A program made the translations under genes and the position numbers. A model generated the notes under the pieces. That model was not told where the DNA came from. It did no database searches and saw only the letters and a program-made list of their open reading frames with translations. Source: an uncultured Collinsella sp. (GTDB lineage: Bacteria; Actinomycetota; Coriobacteriia; Coriobacteriales; Coriobacteriaceae). From it: a stretch of 14,441 bases of DNA. This document shows positions 1-7,756 of this stretch, piece by piece (the first letter of the stretch is position 1; every line of letters starts with the position of its first letter). The stretch is taken from the NCBI GenBank assembly GCA_900548815.1, contig URLR01000050.1, positions 1-14,441 of the forward strand, read 5' to 3'.

Positions 1-672
1 GATCCACGTGACTTTTCGGCCGCAAACGAGCGCGCCCATCGCCAACCAAGCATCATCGCCGGCATTGGGCTTCACCCCTGGTGGCTTGCCGACGGTCGCT
101 GCGGTCCTGCCGAAATCAATCTGCTTTGCGAAGTTGCAGCCCAAGAGCGCTACATCGGCGAGGTGGGACTCGACTTTTCTGCGCGCTTTGCCGGAAGCGA
201 GCCGCTGCAAACACAGGCACTTGACCGGCTCTGCGAGGCTCTCGCGCAACATCCTCTTACCGGGCGTGTGATATCAATTCACGACGTTCGTTCGGCAGGA
301 GCCGTACTGGACGTCCTCGAATCGCATGGACTACTCATCCCAAACCCCGACTCCCCCGCTATCATCTTCCACTGGTTTAGCGGTACTTCGGACGAACTCG
401 TCCGCGCGCGTAATGCGGGCTGTTATTTTTCCGTGAACGAGCGGATGCTCGCCACCAAGCGCGGTCGCGAATACGCCCGACAGATCCCACTCGATCGTTT
501 ACTGCTCGAGACCGATGCGCCGGCGGAGGCAAACACCGAAACAAGCGCACAGTCGCTTATCAGATCGCTCACATGGACCTCAGAACGCATCGTCTCACTC
601 AAAAACCGCGACGCAGAGTGCATCGAGTCGGCAGTTTTAGCAAATGCGCACTCTGTTTTTGACCTTCGCTAG
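1..672 (+). CDS. TatD-family metal-dependent hydrolase, 5' truncated
   Basis: The reading frame is open from base 1 to the TAG at 670-672, giving 223 residues of a protein that normally has about 255-270. The N-terminal metal-binding HxH strand lies off the contig. Visible family landmarks, numbered from codon 1, are GIGLHPWW (21-28), GEVGLDFS with metal-ligand Glu54, SIHDVRS with His94, FHWFSGT with His124, and LLLETDAP with Asp172. These are the TatD/YcfH TIM-barrel metal-ligand positions and all are intact. The family contains DNA exo/endonucleases and deacylases acting in the cytoplasm, and the substrate cannot be told from sequence. The ATG-like start at 163 (a GTG) is internal, because conserved TatD sequence continues upstream of it. 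The gene converges on the minus-strand frl operon. Confidence 0.88.
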   Translation, partial: DPRDFSAANERAHRQPSIIAGIGLHPWWLADGRCGPAEINLLCEVAAQERYIGEVGLDFSARFAGSEPLQTQALDRLCEALAQHPLTGRVISIHDVRSAGAVLDVLESHGLLIPNPDSPAIIFHWFSGTSDELVRARNAGCYFSVNERMLATKRGREYARQIPLDRLLLETDAPAEANTETSAQSLIRSLTWTSERIVSLKNRDAECIESAVLANAHSVFDLR

Positions 673-741
673 CCCCGGTGGGCAAAAAATGCCAAATATG
701 AGTACTGTTGCAAATCCAGTCACATTATTTTACGGCAAAAT

Positions 742-781
742 AGTGCCTTGATAATGTACAGCTATCCATTATCAAGGCACT
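742..781. terminator. Strong hairpin downstream of the TatD gene
   Basis: Arms 742-756 and 767-781 are perfectly complementary (core GTGCCTTGATAATG) around a 10-base loop. The stem is followed by TTT on the plus strand and by ATTTT on the minus strand. It may therefore act as a weak bidirectional terminator between the convergent tatD-like gene and frl operon. The T tracts are short, so a structural or repeat-element role is equally possible. Confidence 0.45.
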
Positions 782-858
782 TTAAGGTGGTTAAAGTCAT
801 TTTTAGCAGGTTTTAATCACTCGCAGACACCCAACTAGGCCCTCACTAGCTTAATTTC

Positions 859-881
859 GCTGTTACTAAATTAGTGACAGC
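859..881. promoter_or_regulatory. 23-bp near-palindrome
   Basis: GCTGTTACTAA (859-869) mirrors TTAGTGACAGC (871-881) around base 870, with one G-T pair. The symmetry resembles an operator for a dimeric regulator. However, it sits between convergent genes and overlaps the right arm of the 30-bp inverted repeat, so it may simply be part of that repeat element. Confidence 0.3.
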
Positions 882-909
882 ACTCATATTTAGCATTTTT
901 TGTCCATGG

Positions 910-944
910 AGTCCCGGGGGGCGACAATTCGACTCCCCGGGACT
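910..944 (-). terminator. GC-rich hairpin just after the frlD stop
   Basis: AGTCCCGGGG (910-919) pairs with CCCCGGGACT (935-944). The stem can extend two more base pairs inward. It begins seven bases after the frlD stop codon on the minus strand, which is where an operon terminator is expected. No T tract follows on the minus strand, because an A tract is found there instead. It is therefore either a non-canonical terminator or an mRNA 3'-end stabiliser. Confidence 0.4.
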
Positions 945-950
945 GCTCAC

Positions 951-1814
951 CTATTCGGAAATCGGCGCTCCATGGCCCCAAGAGCCTTCCATGCCGCATA
1001 CGGTCGAGGCAAACCCCGCCGCAAAGTCGAGTGCGCGCTCGATGGCCTCGGCGCCATCCTCGCCACGCTTGACAGAATCGAGATAGCACATCAGGAACGA
1101 GGTAAGGAACGAGTCACCCGCCCCCATGGTGTCCTTCATGTCTGCCACGGGTTTGGCATGCTGCCGATAGTAACGCTCGCCGTCATAGGCAATACAGCCC
1201 TCAGCGCCAGCCGTGGCAGATACAAAACGCGGACCCAGGCTCTTCACCCATGCCAGGCGCTCGCGAATCTCATCCTCGCTCGCGGCGTCTGCCGCGCTAA
1301 AGAATGCGAAGTCAACGTAGGGAGCAATCTGCTCGTAGTACTCGTCGGTCGAATCGTCCGAGAAGTCAAACGAAACGGTAATACCCGCTGCCTTCAGCTT
1401 AGGCAGCTCGCGCTCGGTAAAGCAGTAGTTACCCGAATGAACCACATCGAACTGCTTCATGTACGCAAGGTCAAAGCGATCAAGGACATAGCGCGCATCG
1501 CCACGGATACCGCCCTCGTTGGAGCCAAGGAAGACACGGTCACCGTCAACGACGGTCACGCGAGCCGCCCCGTTCTCGCCAATCATCTGCTCGCACTTGT
1601 CAAGCTCGATACCCTCATCCTCGAGGCTTGCAATGACATGCTCGGCAGCGGCGTCATTGCCAAAAATGCCCATGTATGCAGAGCGTGCGGCACCGCATTT
1701 CTTGGCATAAACGGCGAAGTTCACCGCATTGCCGCCGGGATACATGGTGTGGATATGCTCGTAGCGATCGACGACGTTGTCGCCAAATCCGAGCGCGTTA
1801 ACGTTAAATGCCAT
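951..1814 (-). CDS. frlD: Fructoselysine 6-kinase (PfkB/ribokinase family)
   Basis: This 287-aa cytoplasmic kinase is expected to phosphorylate the sugar C6 of fructoselysine, making the substrate for FrlB. The N-terminal glycine-rich PfkB segment is YPGGNAVNFAVY (25-36). The C-terminal signature DTMGAGDSF (228-236) carries the catalytic Asp234. FrlD-like details include GDNVVD near the start, SFDFSD (148-153) and VDFAFFSA (167-174), which resemble Escherichia coli FrlD as I remember it. The ATG at 1814 follows an AAGGGG ribosome-binding site, and the gene begins 14 bp after the frlB stop. It is the last gene of the operon. FraD-like kinases of fructose-asparagine pathways are close relatives, so the exact Amadori substrate is inferred. 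Confidence 0.87.
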   Translation of the reverse strand: MAFNVNALGFGDNVVDRYEHIHTMYPGGNAVNFAVYAKKCGAARSAYMGIFGNDAAAEHVIASLEDEGIELDKCEQMIGENGAARVTVVDGDRVFLGSNEGGIRGDARYVLDRFDLAYMKQFDVVHSGNYCFTERELPKLKAAGITVSFDFSDDSTDEYYEQIAPYVDFAFFSAADAASEDEIRERLAWVKSLGPRFVSATAGAEGCIAYDGERYYRQHAKPVADMKDTMGAGDSFLTSFLMCYLDSVKRGEDGAEAIERALDFAAGFASTVCGMEGSWGHGAPISE

Positions 1815-1828
1815 GGCCTTTGCCCCTT

Positions 1829-2797
1829 CTAGTACTCGACAACACCCATATAGCGGCGGAAATCGGGATCGTGATCAAACACCTTGCCGCGTGCGGCGCG
1901 CAGCTCGCAGTTCATGGCGTAGAACAGCACCGGGTCCAGATAGGCACGGACGCTCGCCGGCACGGCTTCCATACCGTACTCCTTGGCATCAAGCACCATC
2001 AGCGTATCGGTATGCGTCTTAAGGAACGCCAGGGCGCGCTCGTCCATAGCACGGCACTCGCTGGAGCCCATCTGCAGGAAGTAAAAAACGCCATCCTGAG
2101 TAGCCTCGAAGGGGCCGTGGAAGTACTCGGCAGAGTGGATGTAGCTGCAGTGCTGCCACTGCATCTCCATAAGAGAGCAGATAGCGAAACCGTAGGTCTG
2201 GCTAAAGTTGGGACCGCTGCCCAGAATGTAGAAGAACTCGTGCTCCTGGCAAAGCTTGGCAAAACGATCGCCCAGCTCGGCATTTACCTTCTCGCGTGCC
2301 GGAGGAAGAATCTTATCCATCTCAGCAATACCGGCATACATATCGGCAAGATCGGCGTAGCCCTCCTGCTGATCGAGCAGCTCGGCCGCAAGCGACAGCG
2401 AAATGCCAGCGGGGACCTCGGCCTGCGGCACGCCCTCGCCCCACGGGTAGACCCACGTGGTCCACTTGCCGGAGTCAATCTTGGATCCAGCGTTGTCGGT
2501 CTGGGCGATCACCGTAGCGCCGGCAGCAAGGGCAATCTCACAGCCCTCGACGACCTCGGGGGTGTTGCCACTGTGGCTGCAAGCAATGACCAGGGATTTC
2601 TCACCCAAGCGGCGCGGGCGCATGATATCAAACTCGCGAGCCGTATAGATATACGAAGTGAAGGTGGTTGCCTCGCGCTGCAGAAGCTCATGAGCCGGGA
2701 TCAAATCGATCATGGAGCCACCGCAAGCAATCCAGTAGACGCTGTCGAACTTGCCCTTCTCGGCAATTGCCTCTTTGATCAGGTCGTGTGCGTTCAT
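1829..2797 (-). CDS. frlB: Fructoselysine-6-phosphate deglycase (SIS-domain protein)
   Basis: This 322-aa double-SIS protein is related to the isomerase half of glucosamine-6-phosphate synthase. FrlB enzymes cleave fructoselysine 6-phosphate to glucose 6-phosphate and lysine. Sugar-phosphate-binding loops are visible as ACGGSM (24-29) and CSHSGNTPEVVE (73-84). The segment SAEYFHGPFE (222-231) supplies Glu224 and His227, in the region where this family carries its catalytic Glu and His. I chose the ATG at 2797 because AAAGGAA lies seven bases upstream. An in-frame start at 2830 would add 11 residues and has no good ribosome-binding site. The frlC stop is 62 bp upstream and frlD begins 14 bp downstream. 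A FraB-type specificity (fructose-asparagine) cannot be excluded. Confidence 0.85.
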   Translation of the reverse strand: MNAHDLIKEAIAEKGKFDSVYWIACGGSMIDLIPAHELLQREATTFTSYIYTAREFDIMRPRRLGEKSLVIACSHSGNTPEVVEGCEIALAAGATVIAQTDNAGSKIDSGKWTTWVYPWGEGVPQAEVPAGISLSLAAELLDQQEGYADLADMYAGIAEMDKILPPAREKVNAELGDRFAKLCQEHEFFYILGSGPNFSQTYGFAICSLMEMQWQHCSYIHSAEYFHGPFEATQDGVFYFLQMGSSECRAMDERALAFLKTHTDTLMVLDAKEYGMEAVPASVRAYLDPVLFYAMNCELRAARGKVFDHDPDFRRYMGVVEY

Positions 2798-2859
2798 ATC
2801 CAGTTCCTTTCTTGTTTGGTCCACAATCAATGACGTTGGTTGCGTGGCCGATAGTTGTT

Positions 2860-3711
2860 TTAGTCAATCAGATATTTCTCAAATGCGGCCATGTTCTTGG
2901 CATCTGCCGCCGCCGGGTCATCATAGTAACGACCGTCCGTGATTTCCTGGCCCAGCATGCCGTCGAAACCATGGGCGTTGAGCGTGGCAACGAAGGCGTC
3001 CATATCGTGCTTGCCATCGCCCCACACCAGATGGCCATACGGATCACCGTCGATAAAGTGCATCTCGTGAATTGCCCCATCACCAAAGGCGGCAAACCAG
3101 TCCTCGAGCGTCTCGCCTGCAACGCCCATCGCGGTTGTATCAACCATGGGCTGTAAGTACGGGCTCGCGACCTCGTCAATCATGCGCTTCGCATCGGAAA
3201 CCGTCGTCACAAGGTTGCTCTCCTCGGGACGCAGGCTTTCCATCGTAAGCACCAGACCGTGCTCGCCGGCATACTCCGCCAGAATGGACATGTGCTCGCG
3301 GCTGCGCTTCCAGGCTTCCTCGCGGTCCTCGTCCCAGTCGCCCCAGCCCGAGTTGACGGACATACGGTCGCACCCAAGTACCTCGGCAAGCTCAATGCCG
3401 TGCTTAAAGTACGCCAGGCTGCGCTGTTCATGCAGCGGTTTGCGTGCGCAGTATTGCCAAGGATAGACAACATTCTCGGGGCACAGAGTACGATACCTAA
3501 GCCCACGGTCTGCAGCTTTTTTCGCCAGGACCTCAGCCTCAAAGTAGCCCGTATGGTCGAGTGTCACATGCGGCTCCGCACACCACAGCTCAATGGACTC
3601 AAAGCCCAAACGCTGCTGCACATCAAGGAAGTAATCGAGCGACCACATGATGTAGTGGATATTCATGCCCGCAATCTGTTCGCGGCGCAGCGTCGGCTTG
3701 GATTCAGACAT
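2860..3711 (-). CDS. frlC: Fructoselysine 3-epimerase (sugar isomerase/epimerase TIM barrel)
   Basis: This 283-aa protein belongs to the xylose-isomerase/AP-endonuclease-2 fold. In E. coli FrlC interconverts fructoselysine and psicoselysine. Metal-ligand positions typical of the fold are visible as Glu158 (TMESL), Asp191 (MVDTTAM), His218 (EMHFIDGD) and Glu256 (GQEITDG). The start at 3711 is supported by AAGGAGG at 3718-3724, which lies inside the end of the upstream amidohydrolase gene. Its TAG (3713-3715) is one base away, so the two genes are very likely translationally coupled. Having frlC next to frlB and frlD argues for a fructoselysine-type rather than a pure fructose-asparagine pathway. 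Confidence 0.83.
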   Translation of the reverse strand: MSESKPTLRREQIAGMNIHYIMWSLDYFLDVQQRLGFESIELWCAEPHVTLDHTGYFEAEVLAKKAADRGLRYRTLCPENVVYPWQYCARKPLHEQRSLAYFKHGIELAEVLGCDRMSVNSGWGDWDEDREEAWKRSREHMSILAEYAGEHGLVLTMESLRPEESNLVTTVSDAKRMIDEVASPYLQPMVDTTAMGVAGETLEDWFAAFGDGAIHEMHFIDGDPYGHLVWGDGKHDMDAFVATLNAHGFDGMLGQEITDGRYYDDPAAADAKNMAAFEKYLID

Positions 3712-3712
3712 C

Positions 3713-5296
3713 CTATGCCTCCTTATTTCGATCGAACACGATTTGTCCGTCCGACATCGTCATATCAACCGAAAGATCGCGTGCGTCGCGATAATCGAGG
3801 TCGAACACATCCCGATCGAGCACGCAGATATCAGCAAGCTTGCCGACCTCGAGCGTACCCAGCTCGTCTTCGCGCATCAGATCGTACGCGCCCCCGGCAG
3901 TCCAAGCACGCAAGAGCTCGACAAGCGTCAGCGCGTTGGCCTCATTCACGGGCAGTCCATCGTCGAAGTATCCGCCGCACGCACTGTAGATTGACTCGCC
4001 CAGGCTCGGAATCAGCAGCGGCAAATCCGTACCACAGCACACCGTGCATCCGGAATCTTCCATGCCGCGGCGATTCCAGCTGTGCAAAAGTCGCGTCTTG
4101 CCAATTTGTCGACGCATCATCGACAGGCAATCCTCGCGCCGGTCCAGCGTCAGAATCTGCGGATAGACCTCGCAAATTCCACCTAACTTGCCAAACTTGA
4201 CAAGATCGGTCGGATCAGAGTTCTCGAGATCGGTAATCGCATGGCGGCGAAGCAACCGTCCATGCTCGTCTCGAGGCAGCGAGGCATAGAGCGCCACGGT
4301 GCGACGAACGGCGCCATCGCCCTGGCAATGCAAGGAATATCGGAAGCCGTCAGCATCAATTGCGCGCAGCTCGTTCTCAATCAGATCCCACTCGGGCTCC
4401 TCGACAACCGTCTTGCCGGCAGCGCCCGCATCGGCCGTGTCCTCATAGGGGTCAATCATCTCGGCAAGCCCCGCCCATACGCCGCGATCGGTCATACGGT
4501 TGAAGCCAGAAAAACGAACGAACGGTCCCCGGAAGCGCTCTCGTGCCTCGCGGGCATATGCCAGATTTGCACCGGCACCCACCGGCTGCGACATCATAGA
4601 GACGCGAACCGTCAGCTCACCAGATTCCTCACGGCGAGCCATTTCGTCGGCAAAACCGTAGTAGTCATCAAACGCCATCTCCTTGATGGCGGTAACGCCG
4701 CGCTCGTTAAGCATGCTCATGTAGTCCGAATACCCCGCACGTACCTCGGGCAGCGCGAGGAAATCGCTCATCATGCGCCAGATCTTCTCGGCATAGCACG
4801 CCTGGGGTGTAAAGCCGTATCGTGCACTGGCGGCAGCATTGAGAACGCAGGTCTCCGCACCCGGTGTAAAGCAGACGACAGGGATATCGCCAAAACAATC
4901 GTCAAACACAGCTGCCGTATTTGCGTTCTCGGCATCCGATGCCAACGTTTCGGGTAGGCTGTGGCCAAAAGCCGCCGCGCAATCCGGATGATCTTCTTTC
5001 CATGCACGCAAGAGCGACACGGCCTCTTTGGCATCAGCGATGCCGGACAGATCAGACCCCAACGTCCGCAGCGCCCAGCCTGTATAGAAGGTATGCACAT
5101 CGATCAGGCCAGGCATGACGGTACGGTCGCCCAGATCAACTACCTCGTCCGCCTGGGTCAAATACGAAGCTACCTCACACTTGGTGCCAACCGCCTCAAT
5201 TCGATTGCCACGGACCGCTACGAAACCTTCGAACGGCAGGTCCCCCGTACCGGTAAAGACGCTCTTAGACGTCAGGACCGTTAAACGATCAGACAT
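3713..5296 (-). CDS. YtcJ-like amidohydrolase with altered metal site
   Basis: This roughly 527-aa protein has the composite beta-sandwich/TIM-barrel layout of the Amidohydro_3/YtcJ group. Numbering here is from the GTG at 5305, three codons upstream of the preferred ATG. The start of the barrel is MPGLIDVHTFYTGW (64-77). The usual HxH metal motif reads His71-Thr-Phe73, so the second His is missing. Where relatives usually read IEH, this protein has ITD (Asp359). His326 (SLHCQGDGA) and Asp427 (CGTDLP) are kept, and Lys208 (GVTAIKEM) could be a carbamylated ligand. The ATG at 5296 has AGGTGG five bases upstream. The gene begins nine bases after the transporter stop and abuts frlC, so it belongs to the operon. 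It may release an amine or acyl group from a conjugated Amadori compound, but the substrate is unknown. Confidence 0.8.
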   Translation of the reverse strand: MSDRLTVLTSKSVFTGTGDLPFEGFVAVRGNRIEAVGTKCEVASYLTQADEVVDLGDRTVMPGLIDVHTFYTGWALRTLGSDLSGIADAKEAVSLLRAWKEDHPDCAAAFGHSLPETLASDAENANTAAVFDDCFGDIPVVCFTPGAETCVLNAAASARYGFTPQACYAEKIWRMMSDFLALPEVRAGYSDYMSMLNERGVTAIKEMAFDDYYGFADEMARREESGELTVRVSMMSQPVGAGANLAYAREARERFRGPFVRFSGFNRMTDRGVWAGLAEMIDPYEDTADAGAAGKTVVEEPEWDLIENELRAIDADGFRYSLHCQGDGAVRRTVALYASLPRDEHGRLLRRHAITDLENSDPTDLVKFGKLGGICEVYPQILTLDRREDCLSMMRRQIGKTRLLHSWNRRGMEDSGCTVCCGTDLPLLIPSLGESIYSACGGYFDDGLPVNEANALTLVELLRAWTAGGAYDLMREDELGTLEVGKLADICVLDRDVFDLDYRDARDLSVDMTMSDGQIVFDRNKEA

Positions 5297-5305
5297 CACA
5301 ACCAC

Positions 5306-6769
5306 CTACACCGGAAGCATGCCAGAGATTGCCGTTACGATCAGGCCAAAGACGACCATGAAAATGAAGAACTTCCAAATGGTCTTCCACCATTGGCCAA
5401 ACGAAATCTTAGCCACGGCAAGGCCGGCGACCGTCATGCCCGCCACGGGACTGATGGTGTTGATGGTCTGATTAGCAAACTGGAGCGCGGTAACGGCAGC
5501 TTCGGGATTGAGGCCCATAAGCTCGGTCAGCGGACCCATGACGGGCATGGTGAGCGCCGCAAGTCCAGAACTCGAGGGAACCAGCAAAGAGAGCAGGCCA
5601 AGGACGATATACATAAACGTGGTGTAGACGGCAGCGGGTGCACCGGCGAGCGCAGTAGCGAGCGCCTGGAGGATGGTGTCGATGATCATGCCGCCCTCGG
5701 CGATGACCAGAATACCGCGAGCGATACCGATAACGATAGCAGCGTACGCAAAATCGGCGAGACCCTTAACGAACTCCTCAGCGATCGTCTGCTGGTCAAG
5801 ACCGCCCAGGATACCGGCAAGCAAGCCCATGCCAAGGAACACGGCGGAAATCTCATTCATGTACCAGCCCTGGGTAACAAGACCCCAGACGATAATGCCC
5901 ATACCGCAGGCAAAATCGATAAGTACGAGCTTCTGACGGGTAGTGAACTCTTCCTCGATGGAGGCATCGGTCACGGAAAACTCAACACGCTTGAGCTTGT
6001 CGTCCTCGTACGTAATGGACGACTCGGGGTTTTTCTTGACGCGCATAGCGTAGCGCATGGCCCATGCGATACCGACGGCAGTAAAGATGACCCAAGAAAC
6101 GGCGCGCAGCCACAGCTGAGGATTGCCCTCGATGCCAATGATGCCCTGGGCGATCAAAACATTAAACGGGTCGATGGTCGAAGCACAATATCCCAGGTTA
6201 GGACCAAGGAAGCAGATGATGAATGCCGTCATCGAGTCATAACCGATACCCATCATGATGGGAATGAAGATGGCATAGAACGGCAGGGCTTCCTCAGACA
6301 TGCCAAACGTAGTGCCGCAAATGGACAGCAACGTCATCGTAATGGGAATGATGAGGATGTCCTTGTTCTTGAGCTTTTTAATCACACGGCTCATGCCGGC
6401 ATTCAAAGCGTTGGTCTTGGTGATGATTGCGAACGATCCGCCAATCAATAAGACGAACGCAACGACGTCGGCAGCCTCCTGGATGCCCTTAGTGGGCGCT
6501 TGCAGGACCGCGAAGATATCCTGACCCAGATTGATGGTCTCGCCGGTCTCGGAATCGGTGTAGTTCTTATCGACCTGTTCATAGGTTCCAGCAACGGCGA
6601 CTTCGCGCTCGCCCGCCGCTGTCGAAATCGTCTTGCGCTGATACTGACCCGAGGGAACGATCCAAGTCAGGACCGCAAAGACAACGATCAGCAAGAACAT
6701 GATCGTATAGACATGCGGTAATTTGAACTTAAAACGTCTGTTTGTCTTCTTCGCCTTCGTATCTGACAT
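5306..6769 (-). CDS. YfcC-family membrane transporter
   Basis: This 487-aa integral membrane protein has many hydrophobic segments. The first follows FKLPHVYT (about residues 20-40, ending ...TWIVPSGQY), which is typical of the YfcC/DcuC-like ion-transporter superfamily. Polar loops lie near residues 46-80 and 255-285. Conserved-looking C-terminal segments include LLVPSSSGLAALTMP and NTISPVAGMTVAGLAVAK. Relatives carry amino acids, arginine/ornithine or C4-dicarboxylates. As first gene of the operon it most likely imports the glycated substrate, in place of the APC-type FrlA of E. coli. The ATG at 6769 has GGAGG five bases upstream. A longer in-frame start at 6829 lies in the leader without a ribosome-binding site. 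Confidence 0.85.
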   Translation of the reverse strand: MSDTKAKKTNRRFKFKLPHVYTIMFLLIVVFAVLTWIVPSGQYQRKTISTAAGEREVAVAGTYEQVDKNYTDSETGETINLGQDIFAVLQAPTKGIQEAADVVAFVLLIGGSFAIITKTNALNAGMSRVIKKLKNKDILIIPITMTLLSICGTTFGMSEEALPFYAIFIPIMMGIGYDSMTAFIICFLGPNLGYCASTIDPFNVLIAQGIIGIEGNPQLWLRAVSWVIFTAVGIAWAMRYAMRVKKNPESSITYEDDKLKRVEFSVTDASIEEEFTTRQKLVLIDFACGMGIIVWGLVTQGWYMNEISAVFLGMGLLAGILGGLDQQTIAEEFVKGLADFAYAAIVIGIARGILVIAEGGMIIDTILQALATALAGAPAAVYTTFMYIVLGLLSLLVPSSSGLAALTMPVMGPLTELMGLNPEAAVTALQFANQTINTISPVAGMTVAGLAVAKISFGQWWKTIWKFFIFMVVFGLIVTAISGMLPV

Positions 6770-6829
6770 AGATACCTCCAAAGAACTCGAGACTGCATCG
6801 CATCTCGCTTCAATGCTTGCATAAGGCAA

Positions 6830-6848
6830 ACGTTCTATGACGTTCTAT
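6830..6848. promoter_or_regulatory. Tandem 9-bp repeat at the frl operon start, candidate operator
   Basis: ACGTTCTAT occurs at 6830-6838 and again at 6840-6848. The period is exactly 10 bp, so both copies face the same side of the helix. The pair lies directly downstream of the predicted -10 box of the transporter operon, where a repressor would block transcription. The adjacent GntR-type regulator is the obvious candidate ligand, but GntR sites are usually palindromic, so this link is inference. Confidence 0.4.
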
Positions 6849-6877
6849 AGATTACCAGCAGCTTTTCCCGTCATCAA
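6849..6877 (-). promoter_or_regulatory. Sigma-70-type promoter of the frl operon
   Basis: On the minus strand TTGATG (6872-6877) and TAATCT (6849-6854) are separated by 17 bp. The -10 box is preceded by TGG, giving an extended -10 (TGn). The predicted transcription start near 6842 leaves a leader of about 70 bases before the transporter ATG. No better candidate was seen between the regulator gene and the transporter. Confidence 0.5.
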
Positions 6878-6939
6878 GATAATTTCAAACTGATTGCCGC
6901 AACGCGGTTGAACGGTCGCGTTCGCGCCGTGAACGGTAT

Positions 6940-6975
6940 GGAAGCGCCCGGTGAGATGATCCACCGGGCGTTTCC
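6940..6975 (-). terminator. Hairpin downstream of the GntR gene
   Basis: Bases 6940-6953 pair with 6962-6975, with core CGCCCGGTG/CACCGGGCG, outer GGAA/TTCC and an 8-base loop. The hairpin starts 13 bases after the regulator stop codon, the expected place for its terminator. The downstream tract on the minus strand is only weakly U-rich. It separates the regulator transcript from the frl promoter. Confidence 0.5.
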
Positions 6976-6987
6976 ATTCGCAATGTC

Positions 6988-7730
6988 CTAGATGTCAAAA
7001 ACGTAGCGAGACCCAACGATCCGCTGACGACCGATGATAAACGGCCGCCGTTGCTCATCGAAAAAGAAGGCTTCCATATAAAACAAGGGTTCGCCAACGG
7101 GAACCGCCAGCAACCGAGCGACCTCGGGCGATGCGCACGCGATCTCGAGCGTGCACGGGTCGGTAAACGCGGGCATGCGGCCAGTCTGGTTGCGCACGAA
7201 CTCAAAAATGGATTGGTTAGATAGAGGCGCCGTTGATAGATAGGCGTTGTCCTCGTAAACGTATATGTTGTTCTCAAGCATGACGGGGACGCCATCGGCA
7301 GTACGCACACGCTCGACGCAAATCAAGTCAGTTCCAACGGGAACACCAAAGAACTGTGCTTCGGTAGAATCCGCCGGCAGTATCTTTCTCGAAATGACAC
7401 ACGCCCCCGGTTCCATTCCGTTAACGCGGCATGCGTCCGAAAAACTCTGGACGTCATCCTTCTGGCGAATCTTGCGCTTGAGCTTGGGGCATTGACGAAC
7501 GTGCCTTTCCCCTGTCGCTTCGTTAGATAGCCCTGCTGGACGAGCTCCTCAATAGCGCGTCGCACGGTAACGCGGCCAACTTTATAGCTCTCAGCCAATT
7601 CGAATTCGTTGGGTATCCGCGCGCCTGCCTTGTAGGCGCCGGAGTTGATTTCGTTTTTAATGATATCAATGACCTGTTGGTACAGCGGTATCGCTGCTTT
7701 ACCGTCAGTTAGCCCTTCAGTCGGTGGCAT
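6988..7730 (-). pseudogene. GntR/HutC-family regulator (frlR-like), split by a frameshift
   Basis: The N-terminal winged helix (PLYQQVIDIIKNEI, then RVTVRRAIEELVQQGY and KGTFVNAP, residues 15-82) is in one frame. The UTRA effector-binding domain (GMEPGACVISRK through RYVFDI) is in another. Restoring one base at the CCCC run at 7486-7489 joins VNAP to KLKRKIRQKDDVQSF. This gives a continuous protein of about 247 aa, the normal length for the family. Neither half alone makes a complete regulator: the first frame stops at 7323 after 53 unrelated residues. The ATG at 7730 is preceded by GGGAG. Gene position and family point to a regulator of the frl operon. The shift may be a real loss-of-function mutation or an assembly error, and both halves otherwise look undamaged. 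Confidence 0.82.
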
Positions 7731-7756
7731 ATACCCTCTCCCAGCACAATTAAGTC

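Larger units (their letters stand above)
679..906. repeat. AT-rich intergenic block framed by 30-bp inverted repeats
   Basis: Bases 679-708 and the reverse complement of 877-906 match at 27 of 30 positions. The shared core includes CAAAAAATGC and AAATATGAGT. The 228-bp block is clearly richer in A+T than its GC-rich flanks and has no convincing gene. It lies between two convergent genes. Inside it are a 15-bp hairpin (742-781) and a near-palindrome (859-881). It could be a non-autonomous mobile element (MITE-like), an intergenic repeat family, or paired terminator or protein-binding elements. No target-site duplication is evident. Confidence 0.55.

Noticed and set aside
673..950. tRNA or other known RNA gene in the intergenic region
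   Set aside because: No cloverleaf or known RNA pattern is present. The hairpins are better explained as terminator-like structures or repeat-element parts.
900..2833. Two long plus-strand frames (900-1832 and 1808-2833)
   Set aside because: They lie opposite frlD and frlB, whose family motifs are unambiguous.
7323..7416. Two separate overlapping genes for the DNA-binding and UTRA domains
   Set aside because: Joining the frames with one base gives a single normal-length GntR/UTRA protein. The first frame's tail and the second frame's start have no family similarity or ribosome-binding site of their own.
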